Shown here: positions 37,677 through 46,993 of the stretch, one piece after another | Numbering within the stretch: position 1 is the first letter of the stretch | Layout of the letters: each line of letters opens with the position of its first letter | Assembly: GCA_964490845.1 (NCBI GenBank) | Contig: CAZBED010000009.1 | Location: forward strand, 33,931-97,930 | Length of the DNA: 64,000 bases | Source: JADJSS01 sp964490845 | Lineage (GTDB): Bacteria; Bacteroidota; Bacteroidia; Chitinophagales; JADIYW01 | Direction of reading: 5' to 3' | Program-made: the position numbers and the translations under genes | Notes under the pieces: model-generated | Told to the model about the DNA's origin: nothing | Database searches by the model: none | The model's input: only the letters and a program-made list of their open reading frames with translations

Positions 37677-40070
37677 ATGAAACTCTTCTGTCCACTCTTT
37701 TTTTTCTGTTCTTTTTTCTTTTCCGCTGCTGTTTTTTCACAGGAGGATAAGGGAGAGAAGTACACCATCAGTGGTTACCTGAAAGATGTAAAAAACGGTG
37801 AGGTACTGATTGGCGCAAATGTGTATGTGCAGGGCAACAACGCGCTCGGTGCCACAACCAATCTGTACGGTTTCTATTCGCTGTTATTGCCAAAGGGAAA
37901 ATACCAGATTGCCTTTTCGTATATCGGATTCAATACCAAAACTCAGGATATTGACCTGGATAAAGAAACACGACTGAATGTGGAGCTGTCGGATGACACC
38001 AAAATTCTGGATGAAGTGGTGGTGACAGATGAACGGAAGGACGAAAGTGTCCGCTCAACGGTGATGGGAAAAGAAGAACTTTCCATTGACCGCATAAAAT
38101 CCATTCCTGCCTTCATGGGCGAAGTGGATATCATAAAAGCATTACAGTTGTTGCCGGGTGTTCAGGCGGCGGGAGAGGGCAATTCGGGAATTTACGTACG
38201 CGGCGGCGGACCTGACCAGAATTTAGTATTGTTAGACGATGCCATTGTTTATAATACCGGGCATTTATTCGGTTTCTTTTCTGTTTTTAATTCCGATGCC
38301 GTAAAAAATACGACACTATATAAAGGAGTGATGCCGGCAAACTTTGGCGGACGATTATCATCCGTCATTGATGTGCAGATGAAAGAAGGTAACTCAAAAC
38401 GATTTGAATTACAGGGAGGCATAGGCATTATTTCATCACGGCTGACTTTTCAGGGGCCATTGCAGAAACAATATTCCACTAAAAAAAATAAAGGCTCTTT
38501 CCTGATTTCCGGAAGGCGAACCTATCTCTTTGATATTGCACAACCATTTATTAAGAAAACTGATTTCGCGGGTACCAACTATTATTTTTACGACTTAAAT
38601 ATTAAAGCAAATTACCAGTTTTCAGACAAAGACAGATTATATATCAGCGGATATTTCGGCAGGGATGTGTTTGTCTATAATTCCAACATCAATCAGACGA
38701 AAGTAAAGATACCCTGGGGGAATGCTACCGCTACTGTTCGGTATAACCATTTATTCAACGACAAGCTGTTTATGAATATGTCATTTATTTTCAATGACTA
38801 TAAATTCAATTTTTCCGGTGAACAGTTAGACCTTGCTTTCAAAGCAAGTTCGGGCGTGAGAGATTATAACCTCAAATTTGATTTTGATTATTACATTAAT
38901 ACTAAACATAAATTAAAATTTGGTACTTCTTACACTCATCACCGTATGTCGCCAATTCAGGCAACTGCCCGTTCCGGGGAGACTGACTTTGAGAATACCG
39001 TCAACAAGCGCTATTCTCATGAGATTGCCTGGTATATTGATCACGAATATGATTTGAATGAACATCTGAAATTTGATTTCGGATTCAGGTTGAGTATGTT
39101 CCAGCATATCGGCCCGTATATGGAAGTCAAAGGCGATAATATCAGCGGCTATGACAGTATTTACTATAAACGCGGAAAACCTCTGAAAACATATATAGGC
39201 CCTGAGCCGCGCTTCAGTATGCGGTATGCTTTTGGTAAAAATAATTCCATTAAATTCGGCACCGGCTTAAACTATCAATATATCCATTTGGTATCCAATT
39301 CGAACAGTACCCTGCCAACAGATGTGTGGGTACAGAGTTCGAATGTGGTGAAGCCACAGATGGCATTGCAGTATTCTGTAGGATATTTCAGGAATTTTAA
39401 AGATGATATGTTTGAGGCTTCTGTAGAGTTGTATTTTAAACACCTCTGGAATCAGATAGAATACAGTGAATATTATGTGCAGGAATTAAATGTGGATCAG
39501 GAAACGGGTTATGTTTTTGGGAAAGGCAAGGCATACGGAGCAGAGTTTTTTATAAAGAAGCGAACAGGCAAACTGAATGGATGGATTGGGTATACCATTT
39601 CCAGAAGCGACCGTACATTCAAGGAATTGAATAATGGCAAAACTTTCCCTGCAAAATTTGATCGCACGCACGATATTTCCATGAATATCAATTATGACAT
39701 CAATAAAGTTTGGAGTGTCGGTGCTACATGGGTGTATGCGACCGGAAACGCGTACACACTTCCAAACGAGTTATATTTCATAGAATTTGGTTATGCAACA
39801 GGCTATGGCGGAAAAAATACCTATCGTTTGCCATCTTATCACCGCCTGGATTTATCTCTGACCATCAGCCCGATTCCGAAAAGAAAGCCGAACAGAAGAT
39901 GGAGATCCAGTTATAATTTTTCTATTTATAATGTTTATAACAGAAAGAACACCTATTTTATTTATTATAAAACAGAAGGAAGTCTGGTTTCAGGAAATTT
40001 AAAATTTACACCGATTAAAGTTTCGTTGTTTCCCGTCATACCGTCATTCACCTGGAATTTTAAGTTTTAA
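37677..40070 (+). CDS. TonB-dependent outer-membrane receptor with CarboxypepD_reg-like domain
   Basis: A 797-residue outer-membrane protein. The signal peptide ends near FSQ. A carboxypeptidase-regulatory-like beta sandwich (about 28-112; ISGYLKDVKNGEVLIGANVYV) is followed by a plug domain (about 130-235: LQLLPGVQAAGEGNSGIYVRGGGPDQNLVLLDD, split by VRGG), then a 22-strand-type barrel to the terminal aromatic FTWNFKF. The following DUF4249 lipoprotein (2 bp away) is its usual partner. Substrate unknown; unlike SusC it has no SusD next to it. Confidence 0.9.
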   Translation: MKLFCPLFFFCSFFFSAAVFSQEDKGEKYTISGYLKDVKNGEVLIGANVYVQGNNALGATTNLYGFYSLLLPKGKYQIAFSYIGFNTKTQDIDLDKETRLNVELSDDTKILDEVVVTDERKDESVRSTVMGKEELSIDRIKSIPAFMGEVDIIKALQLLPGVQAAGEGNSGIYVRGGGPDQNLVLLDDAIVYNTGHLFGFFSVFNSDAVKNTTLYKGVMPANFGGRLSSVIDVQMKEGNSKRFELQGGIGIISSRLTFQGPLQKQYSTKKNKGSFLISGRRTYLFDIAQPFIKKTDFAGTNYYFYDLNIKANYQFSDKDRLYISGYFGRDVFVYNSNINQTKVKIPWGNATATVRYNHLFNDKLFMNMSFIFNDYKFNFSGEQLDLAFKASSGVRDYNLKFDFDYYINTKHKLKFGTSYTHHRMSPIQATARSGETDFENTVNKRYSHEIAWYIDHEYDLNEHLKFDFGFRLSMFQHIGPYMEVKGDNISGYDSIYYKRGKPLKTYIGPEPRFSMRYAFGKNNSIKFGTGLNYQYIHLVSNSNSTLPTDVWVQSSNVVKPQMALQYSVGYFRNFKDDMFEASVELYFKHLWNQIEYSEYYVQELNVDQETGYVFGKGKAYGAEFFIKKRTGKLNGWIGYTISRSDRTFKELNNGKTFPAKFDRTHDISMNINYDINKVWSVGATWVYATGNAYTLPNELYFIEFGYATGYGGKNTYRLPSYHRLDLSLTISPIPKRKPNRRWRSSYNFSIYNVYNRKNTYFIYYKTEGSLVSGNLKFTPIKVSLFPVIPSFTWNFKF

Positions 40071-40072
40071 CG

Positions 40073-41035
40073 ATGAAGAGCATACTATACAGATTTATTT
40101 TTTTACTGGCACTGGCGTCGGGTATTCTGTCCTGTGAAAAGGAAATAGACCTGAATATCGCTCCGCCGGTTGATGCTGTTGTTGTTGAAGGACATATTGA
40201 AAATGGATTGCCGCCATATGTGTTGCTGACCAAAAACTCCGCTTTTTTCGGCAATATCAATATAAATGATATCTCATCCTATTTTATCAGTGGCGCATCC
40301 ATTACTGTCGTTACGGATAATGACTCGGTACATCTGGTAGAATATAATACTGCGCTTCTTCAGCTTTTACCGGATTCTATAGCCATTGCACTGGCAGCAC
40401 AGTTTGGTCTGACGATTGAAAGCGCCGCAGATTTTCCACCGATTACAATTTACACGGTTGCATTAACAGATACTAATTTTGTGGGCATAGTGGGCAAAAA
40501 ATATGACTTAAGAGTACAGTTAAACGGCAAAACCATAACATCCACTACAACCATTCCCGAACCGGTCTATTTTGATTCATTGTGGCTGCAGCCGCATCCT
40601 AATCCCATATATGCCGATTCATTTTTTCAGGTGTATGGTAGATTACAGGATCCGATACAACCCGGCAATTATTACCGTTACTTCTCAAAGGCAGACAATG
40701 ATCCATTCCTTATCAGTGACCAGTCTGTGTTTGATGATGCATTTATCAACGGAAAAAAGTTTAAAATTTTTATTCCTAAAGGCCATGCAGTAGGTTCAAA
40801 AAGCAGTACCGATTTTAATACCAGCGGATATTGGGATATCAGAGATTCTATTTGTACTATTAAGCTATGCATGATAGACAAGCCGCATTACGATTTCTGG
40901 CGAACTCTGGAAAGCAGCCGTATCCGGCAGGGTAATCCATTTGGAGCTGTGGTGTATGTAAAATCAAATGTGAACGGCGCATTAGGCGTGTGGGGTGGTT
41001 ACGGGAGTATCACCGGCAGCTTCAGGAGGATATAG
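40073..41035 (+). CDS. DUF4249 family lipoprotein
   Basis: A 320-residue lipoprotein (ILSC, Cys21) with the DUF4249 opening EKEIDLNIAPPVDAVVVEGHIENGLPPYVLLTKN. Family members nearly always follow TonB-dependent receptors and are thought to be surface accessory subunits. The coding region starts 2 bp after the receptor stop, so both are translated from one mRNA. Confidence 0.88.
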   Translation: MKSILYRFIFLLALASGILSCEKEIDLNIAPPVDAVVVEGHIENGLPPYVLLTKNSAFFGNININDISSYFISGASITVVTDNDSVHLVEYNTALLQLLPDSIAIALAAQFGLTIESAADFPPITIYTVALTDTNFVGIVGKKYDLRVQLNGKTITSTTTIPEPVYFDSLWLQPHPNPIYADSFFQVYGRLQDPIQPGNYYRYFSKADNDPFLISDQSVFDDAFINGKKFKIFIPKGHAVGSKSSTDFNTSGYWDIRDSICTIKLCMIDKPHYDFWRTLESSRIRQGNPFGAVVYVKSNVNGALGVWGGYGSITGSFRRI

Positions 41036-41088
41036 TAGTGCTCTATTGATGGCGGATTGAATTCGGTTAGAAGGCCTTTTGTTTCATA

Positions 41089-41096
41089 TATTTTTG
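41089..41096 (+). promoter_or_regulatory. -7 box of the amino acid permease
   Basis: TATTTTTG, a perfect TAnnTTTG match, 45 bp before the ATG at 41142. It lies inside the longer open frame (from 41079), supporting the shorter start. Confidence 0.5.
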
Positions 41097-41141
41097 TACT
41101 TTTATAAAGACGGTGTAACATCGTTTACTAAAACCATTTTT

Positions 41142-42815
41142 ATGACCTGGAAAAACTTGTTTCGTACTAAACCGATAGATGCCATATTGAAAGAGGCTGA
41201 CCTGCATCCTGATATTATTGAATCTCATGGCAGCGCGGAGGGATTACACCGCAACCTGAGTGCAATAGATTTAACTGCATTAGGCATTGCGGCGATAATA
41301 GGTGCCGGAATTTTCTCTACTGTCGGTAGTGCCTGTTTTGACGGAGGGCCGGCGGTTGTATTTCTGTTTATCGGTATCGCGATAGCCTGTGGTTTCTCCG
41401 CCCTGTGCTATGCGGAGTTTGCTTCCCGTATTCCAATAGCAGGAAGCGCGTACACATATTCATATGCTGTCTTCGGGGAGTTAATCGCCTGGATTATAGG
41501 TTGGGATTTGTTACTGGAATATGCCATCGGCAATGTAACGGTTGCCATATCCTGGAGTGGGAATTTTACCAATTTCCTGCAAGGATTCGGGGTGCATTTA
41601 CCTGCCTATTTGACCACCAGTTTCTTAGAAGCAAAGATTAATTTACCGGAATTATGGGCTTCAGCGCCAAGATTGTTGGGCATTCCGTTTATAGTAAATA
41701 TTCCGGCTTTTATCATCAATATATTTATTACAACACTGGTATATATTGGCATTAAGGAATCTAAGAATTTTGCCAATGGAATGGTGCTCTTTAAAGTAGC
41801 AGTGATTCTCGTAGTTATTGTCATAGGTATCTTCTATGTACAGCCGGTAAACTGGCTGCCGTTCGCACCCAATGGTGCTGTTGGAGTCTTAAAAGGGGTT
41901 TCTGCCGTATTCTTTGCCTACATTGGCTTTGATGCTATCTCTACGACTGCGGAAGAGTGTAAAAACCCGCAACGGGATTTGCCGCGTGGGATGATTTACT
42001 CCCTGATTCTCTCCACATTGTTATATGTTGCAGTAGCCTTGGTGTTGACAGGGATGGTTCATTATTCCAAATTAAATACGGAAGCTTTTCTGGCGACTGC
42101 TTTTAAATCAGTCGGCTTAAACTGGATAGGCGGTGTGATTGCTTTCAGTGCGTTAATTGCTACAGCGAGTGTCATGCTGGTTTTTCAAATCGGGCAACCC
42201 AGAATATGGATGAGCATGAGCCGTGACGGTTTGCTGCCTAAAAAATTTGCCACTGTCCATCCAAGGTTTAAGACGCCTTCTTTTGCGACTATTGTAACAG
42301 GGCTTTTAGTGGGTATACCATGTTTGTTTTTAGATGCCAATTTGGTTACTGATATGTGCAGTATCGGAACATTATTTGCTTTTATTCTCGTTTGCGGAGG
42401 TGTTATTGTTTTGCAGCAAAGAGACAATAAACATGCTACAGACCACCATTTGTCAAAACCAAAATTTAAGACGCCATACGTCAATGGTCAATATATTATC
42501 CCGGCACTGACGATTGCTGCGTTTATCATTACCTTCAGCCGTGCGCAAAGTATCTCTGTTATTTTTCCGCTCAATGAGGGGTTCTCTGTATGGAAACATC
42601 AGATTCCGTTCTGGATATTTCTCGTACTTTCCATTTATATCTCTATCAAAACATTTATTGAAAAATGGTCTGTCATTCCGGTCTTGGGATTTTTAAGCTG
42701 TTCCTACCTTTTGTCCACCTTAGGGGTTGCCAACTGGCTGCGTTTCATCATTTGGCTGGCCATTGGCTTAATTATTTATTTTTTATATGGAATAAAAAAT
42801 AGTAAATTGCAATAG
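41142..42815 (+). CDS. APC-superfamily amino acid permease
   Basis: A 557-residue inner-membrane transporter with about 12-14 helices. Hallmarks are GIAAIIGAGIFSTVGSA in helix 1, the AYTYSYAVFGE segment, and FAYIGFDAISTTAEECKNPQRDLPRGM in helix 6-7, typical of the cationic amino acid transporter branch. Likely imports amino acids by proton symport or exchange; specificity is not readable. Single gene with its own promoter. Confidence 0.9.
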   Translation: MTWKNLFRTKPIDAILKEADLHPDIIESHGSAEGLHRNLSAIDLTALGIAAIIGAGIFSTVGSACFDGGPAVVFLFIGIAIACGFSALCYAEFASRIPIAGSAYTYSYAVFGELIAWIIGWDLLLEYAIGNVTVAISWSGNFTNFLQGFGVHLPAYLTTSFLEAKINLPELWASAPRLLGIPFIVNIPAFIINIFITTLVYIGIKESKNFANGMVLFKVAVILVVIVIGIFYVQPVNWLPFAPNGAVGVLKGVSAVFFAYIGFDAISTTAEECKNPQRDLPRGMIYSLILSTLLYVAVALVLTGMVHYSKLNTEAFLATAFKSVGLNWIGGVIAFSALIATASVMLVFQIGQPRIWMSMSRDGLLPKKFATVHPRFKTPSFATIVTGLLVGIPCLFLDANLVTDMCSIGTLFAFILVCGGVIVLQQRDNKHATDHHLSKPKFKTPYVNGQYIIPALTIAAFIITFSRAQSISVIFPLNEGFSVWKHQIPFWIFLVLSIYISIKTFIEKWSVIPVLGFLSCSYLLSTLGVANWLRFIIWLAIGLIIYFLYGIKNSKLQ

Positions 42816-42952
42816 GATTAATACAGGTAAACATAGGGAGTATTATAAATTTATCTGTAATTAATTGATTTTCTTTAAATAACATAGATTCATTTTAAAA
42901 AACCTGACTACAACGTATAAAATTTGTATATGTCAATTATTTTGATGTACTG

Positions 42953-42960
42953 TATTTTTG
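42953..42960 (+). promoter_or_regulatory. -7 box before the PHP-domain surface protein
   Basis: TATTTTTG, a perfect TAnnTTTG match, ending 9 bp before the ATG at 42970; it overlaps the alternative start at 42958, which is therefore unlikely. Confidence 0.45.
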
Positions 42961-42969
42961 TGTTGTACT

Positions 42970-45900
42970 ATGAAAAACTGTTTACTGATTACCACCTGTC
43001 TTTTGTTTGCATTCATTACCGTAGAGGCGCAAACAAATAAATCCAACTATACACGTGTAGTTGTATCGCCGGATAATATTACAGCCAATACTCCTTTGCA
43101 GATAAATATATACGTTGTAGTGGATTCCGTCCCATTACAAAAACACACACAGGTTAAACTTATATTCCCAAAAGAATTTACGCAGTTTGCTTTTGATAAT
43201 AATCCGCCGCCTTTTCCTCCGTTGCCGTCCCTGCAACGGGGATATTGCCGTTCATACGGTAACAGGGGGTTAAAGGCTTCCATTGTCAGTATGAAGTTGA
43301 CCAGAGATGAATTTATAGGCTCATTTCCATATAATGGTTATAAACATGATGATAATGAGTATTTGATGACAATAAAATTAGATACATTATTCGACGTTGG
43401 GGATACGCTCATCCTTTCCTATGGCTATGGCTCATCGATAAACTATGTTATTCCGCCTAATATTTCCTTCCGTTCAGCCTTTAAGTCCATGATTGACTTT
43501 GACAGGAATGGTACTTACACATATCAGCAGCAGTCGGGTTCTATTGTCTCTAAACCTAAAAAAGCGGACGCATTGCAGCTGATTTTATCATCTACCGGAA
43601 AAAAGAATCAGCCTGCCTTGTTGAAAGCTGTCATCTTTGATGATAATGTGAGTGCAGTACCATATTTCACCGGTAGTTTTCGTATTACCTGCACTGACGC
43701 ATCGGCATCCTACTCTTCAACAGTTCAGTTTACAGAATCAGATAGTGGTCATGTTGAAATTCCGGTTACATTCAGGCAGCCGGGTATATTCACCTGTAAC
43801 GCGCAACAAATCAGCGGAAGCAGTACGATTACGAAAATATACGCATCCAACCCTATAAATATCTCAGAGGATTCCATGCAAATTTACTGGGGAGAATTTC
43901 ATACACATACTGAATACAGCAGAGACGGGCAAGGACAGGATGCCTTCAAATATGCAAAGAATGCCGTAGGACTGGATTTTTTTGCACAAACTGATCATTC
44001 AGATGGGAATAATGAATTTGGGCTGGATTCCGGAGAATGGAATGCTATTTTGCAAAATGTAATATTATATAATCAGCCCGGAAGGTTTGTAACATTTATG
44101 GGGTTTGAAAACAGCATGAATACCCCGTCCGGGCATTATAATACCATCTTTAACGCGCCTGATTCTTTGTTATCCGGGGTTCCTAATTTATCCAAGATGC
44201 AATACAATTCCGTTCAAAGAATGTGGGCGAAGTTAGACAGTATGGACGACAGAATTGAGGCCATCACGATTCCACATCACAGCGGAAAAATATTTTCCGT
44301 CTATCCGACGCCGGTTTGTAATTTTTGCAACACGTTCGGAGGAGCTTATGTAAATACCAAATATAAAATGCTGGCTGAGGTGTACAGTGGCCACGGGCTT
44401 TGTGAATCCTATAATCCGCAACATGCTTTGTCCTATGAGAATTTAAATGCGACGACAAAGTCCAATAATGGCAGCAATTATTTTCAGGATGCGCTGGCAT
44501 TGCGCGAAAAACTTGGCATTATTGCCAGCTCAGACAACCATCTGGCCAGGGCTACACAGAAACAGTTCGGTTCGTTTGCGGTCATCGCTGACAGCCTGGA
44601 ACGGAATAACATCTTTTTTCATATTAAAAATAGGCATACCTATGCCACCACCGGTGAACGGATTGCTTTGAAGTTCACCATTAACAACCATCTGATGGGA
44701 GATGAGCTGTCGGTAGAATGTGATGATTATCCGGAACTGAAAATAGAAGTAAACGGTACGGATGTACTCGATTATATACAGGTGTTAAAATGGGATTTTA
44801 AAAACGGCACGTATACTGCTGACATTCACCCCAATTTCAGTATCATCAAAACGTACAGTATTAACGGAAACAGTTCGGGTTTTAAGGATTCATTAGTAGA
44901 TGGTTTTTTGACAGACTCCAGTGTTTATTATATTCGTGTAAAACAAAAAAATAAAATAGATGACAGGGAAGTATGGGCTTGGTCCAGCCCGATTTGGGTC
45001 AATAAGGTTAGTTGTCCTGCACCTCCCAAGGATGTATTGCTACCATTGGATGCAACGGATTCATCTTCCGGCAATCAGTATAAAATACATGTTGCATGGT
45101 CAGTCAGGAATCAGGTGAACACGGACCATTTTATCCTGGAACGAAGTCATGATAACAATCGTTTTTCAGCGTACGCAATTATCAATGCAGCAGGGGAAGC
45201 CGGCGATTCTGTTGCGTATACTTATATTGATTCATTTCCGGATAATAATGTGTTGTATTACAGAGTGCGGATGGTTTCCTTTTTTGATTCTGTAAACTAT
45301 TCGAATATGGATTCGGTAAGGATTCGATTCGGTAATGACACTATCCGTTCTTTCAGTGCTGTATTGCAAAATGACGGTGTGAAAATAGACTGGACAGGTT
45401 CGGAATTTTTGAGTAACCGGTATGAAGTGAACCGTGCCCCCATTCGAAATGATTTTACCGTTATTGATTCCCGCATGCCAATATATGGAGATGAATTATC
45501 CAGGTATTCATTTTTGGACGAATTGCCGTTAAAAGATTCTTCCGTCTATAATATTATTATGAAGTTTCCAAACGGCACGTTTAAGTTGTCAAGGACAGAT
45601 ACCGTCTATTTTGTAATGGATTCCATCATTGATTTTTATACGCAGCTTTTAGGCGATACTGTTTTAATTGCCTGGAAAGGAGTGCATGAACATAAAACAT
45701 CATTTTATGAGGTACAGAAAAGTATGAACAGGATAGCATATACAACGCTGGAAACCGTCATTCCGCAAGGCGGTGTATTTGATACTGTTTCCTATATCCG
45801 GTATGACAAACTGCCGCTGCCCGGAATCAATTATTACAAGATTACACAAACAATAACCGGTGACTTCGATCATTTTTCATCACTTGATTCGCAACGGATC

Positions 45901-46203
45901 GTCACCAGCGGAATTCATACTGATTTTCCAAAAAACTTTTCCATAAAGGTACTGAATCCATTTATGCATGAAGGCCAAATGGATTTGAATATAATGTCTG
46001 CCTCTGCCTCTAAAGTTTCCGGCAGTTTTCTGGTGGTGGATGTAATGGGCAGAGTCTTGTATAATGAGCAAGCTACAATTCCGTCCGGTGAAGGGCATTT
46101 TATTATTCCTTCATCATCTTTTGCTTCAAATGTTTATTTTCTACTTTTTAAAAGTGAGGATATTCTTGTTAAACATACTTTTTATATTTTGGATGAGCAT
46201 TGA
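42970..46203 (+). CDS. Large secreted PHP/DUF3604-like protein with C-terminal sorting-like domain
   Basis: A 1077-residue exported protein with a signal peptide ending near EAQ. The N-terminal 300 residues are beta-rich. A DUF3604/PHP-type metal-dependent hydrolase domain follows: FHTHTEYSRDGQG with His311/His313, AQTDHSD with Asp342/His343, TIPHHSG, EVYSGHGLCE and IASSDNHLA. Three Fn3-like modules occupy about 690-985, and the end resembles a T9SS sorting domain. PHP-fold proteins are phosphoesterases or related hydrolases; the substrate here is unknown. A secreted PHP protein of this size is unusual. Confidence 0.8.
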   Translation: MKNCLLITTCLLFAFITVEAQTNKSNYTRVVVSPDNITANTPLQINIYVVVDSVPLQKHTQVKLIFPKEFTQFAFDNNPPPFPPLPSLQRGYCRSYGNRGLKASIVSMKLTRDEFIGSFPYNGYKHDDNEYLMTIKLDTLFDVGDTLILSYGYGSSINYVIPPNISFRSAFKSMIDFDRNGTYTYQQQSGSIVSKPKKADALQLILSSTGKKNQPALLKAVIFDDNVSAVPYFTGSFRITCTDASASYSSTVQFTESDSGHVEIPVTFRQPGIFTCNAQQISGSSTITKIYASNPINISEDSMQIYWGEFHTHTEYSRDGQGQDAFKYAKNAVGLDFFAQTDHSDGNNEFGLDSGEWNAILQNVILYNQPGRFVTFMGFENSMNTPSGHYNTIFNAPDSLLSGVPNLSKMQYNSVQRMWAKLDSMDDRIEAITIPHHSGKIFSVYPTPVCNFCNTFGGAYVNTKYKMLAEVYSGHGLCESYNPQHALSYENLNATTKSNNGSNYFQDALALREKLGIIASSDNHLARATQKQFGSFAVIADSLERNNIFFHIKNRHTYATTGERIALKFTINNHLMGDELSVECDDYPELKIEVNGTDVLDYIQVLKWDFKNGTYTADIHPNFSIIKTYSINGNSSGFKDSLVDGFLTDSSVYYIRVKQKNKIDDREVWAWSSPIWVNKVSCPAPPKDVLLPLDATDSSSGNQYKIHVAWSVRNQVNTDHFILERSHDNNRFSAYAIINAAGEAGDSVAYTYIDSFPDNNVLYYRVRMVSFFDSVNYSNMDSVRIRFGNDTIRSFSAVLQNDGVKIDWTGSEFLSNRYEVNRAPIRNDFTVIDSRMPIYGDELSRYSFLDELPLKDSSVYNIIMKFPNGTFKLSRTDTVYFVMDSIIDFYTQLLGDTVLIAWKGVHEHKTSFYEVQKSMNRIAYTTLETVIPQGGVFDTVSYIRYDKLPLPGINYYKITQTITGDFDHFSSLDSQRIVTSGIHTDFPKNFSIKVLNPFMHEGQMDLNIMSASASKVSGSFLVVDVMGRVLYNEQATIPSGEGHFIIPSSSFASNVYFLLFKSEDILVKHTFYILDEH

Positions 46204-46310
46204 AGAGCATATACAGATGTTAAATTTTTCGAATACTGTTTTTTTATAACAAATTTTTAGCATTCTCTGCAAAAATATTTTCGGATATTTAGTCTGATAA
46301 ATAAACCGGT

Positions 46311-46814
46311 ATGTCCTCAACTCATTATCTATTTATTTTTACTTTGTTCCTGAGTTCTTTGGTGTACGCCGAAAGTTCTAATAATATGGACTATTACACC
46401 TATTCTCTCGAATTGCCAACTACTATACAATTTGACCAGCACGCTTATGATGTGAAGGATACACTCGATCCCATGCTTAATTTCATAGCGGATTACCTGA
46501 AGGAAAAGCCCAGTATTACCAAATTACGAATAGAAGGGCATGTGTATACCGAAAAATCACCGGAAGAGAACCTAAAGCTCAGTTTACAGCGTGCTGCAAT
46601 GATCAGCTATTATCTGACGGAAAAAGGAATCGATTGCCAGCGTTTGGTTCCGGTTGCCTTTGGAGATACGAAACCTGTAGCTCCGGTAGATGAATGTAAT
46701 CTGTTAACCAATACCAGAATCGGATTTTATATAGCCGAATTAAATAACAAGATAACTCCCGGGAATGCTGTTGACGGCTACGCTAAGAAGCGTTTCAACC
46801 CTTGTGAGTATTAA
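46311..46814 (+). CDS. OmpA-C-like periplasmic domain protein
   Basis: A 167-residue exported protein (signal peptide 1-20). Residues about 45-145 follow the OmpA C-terminal pattern: LRIEGHVYTE, NLKLSLQRAAMISYYLTEKGI, RLVPVAFGDTKP and NTRIGFYI. The usual Asp of GHTD is replaced, so peptidoglycan binding may be weakened or altered. It has no barrel and no lipobox. A strong terminator follows. Confidence 0.75.
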   Translation: MSSTHYLFIFTLFLSSLVYAESSNNMDYYTYSLELPTTIQFDQHAYDVKDTLDPMLNFIADYLKEKPSITKLRIEGHVYTEKSPEENLKLSLQRAAMISYYLTEKGIDCQRLVPVAFGDTKPVAPVDECNLLTNTRIGFYIAELNNKITPGNAVDGYAKKRFNPCEY

Positions 46815-46843
46815 TCAGAATATTAAAAATTGGTAAAATAAAT

Positions 46844-46870
46844 AACCCCTGACGATTTCAGGGGTTTTTA
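46844..46870 (+). terminator. Intrinsic terminator after the OmpA-like gene
   Basis: Perfect 9-bp stem AACCCCTGA / TCAGGGGTT with a 5-nt loop and a T run, 29 bp after the stop. Confidence 0.88.
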
Positions 46871-46993
46871 ATGTTTCTGTCAGGGTTTTTAGGCTTCTTT
46901 AGGGTCGCCGGGTGTTTTTACTTTTATAATGTTAATACTTTAATTTTAAATTCGCCAATTTTTCTTAACAATTTTTAAACTTATTGATTAAAA

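Noticed and set aside
41079..41141. An extra 21 residues at the start of the amino acid permease
   Set aside because: A perfect -7 box lies inside this stretch, so transcription begins downstream of it.
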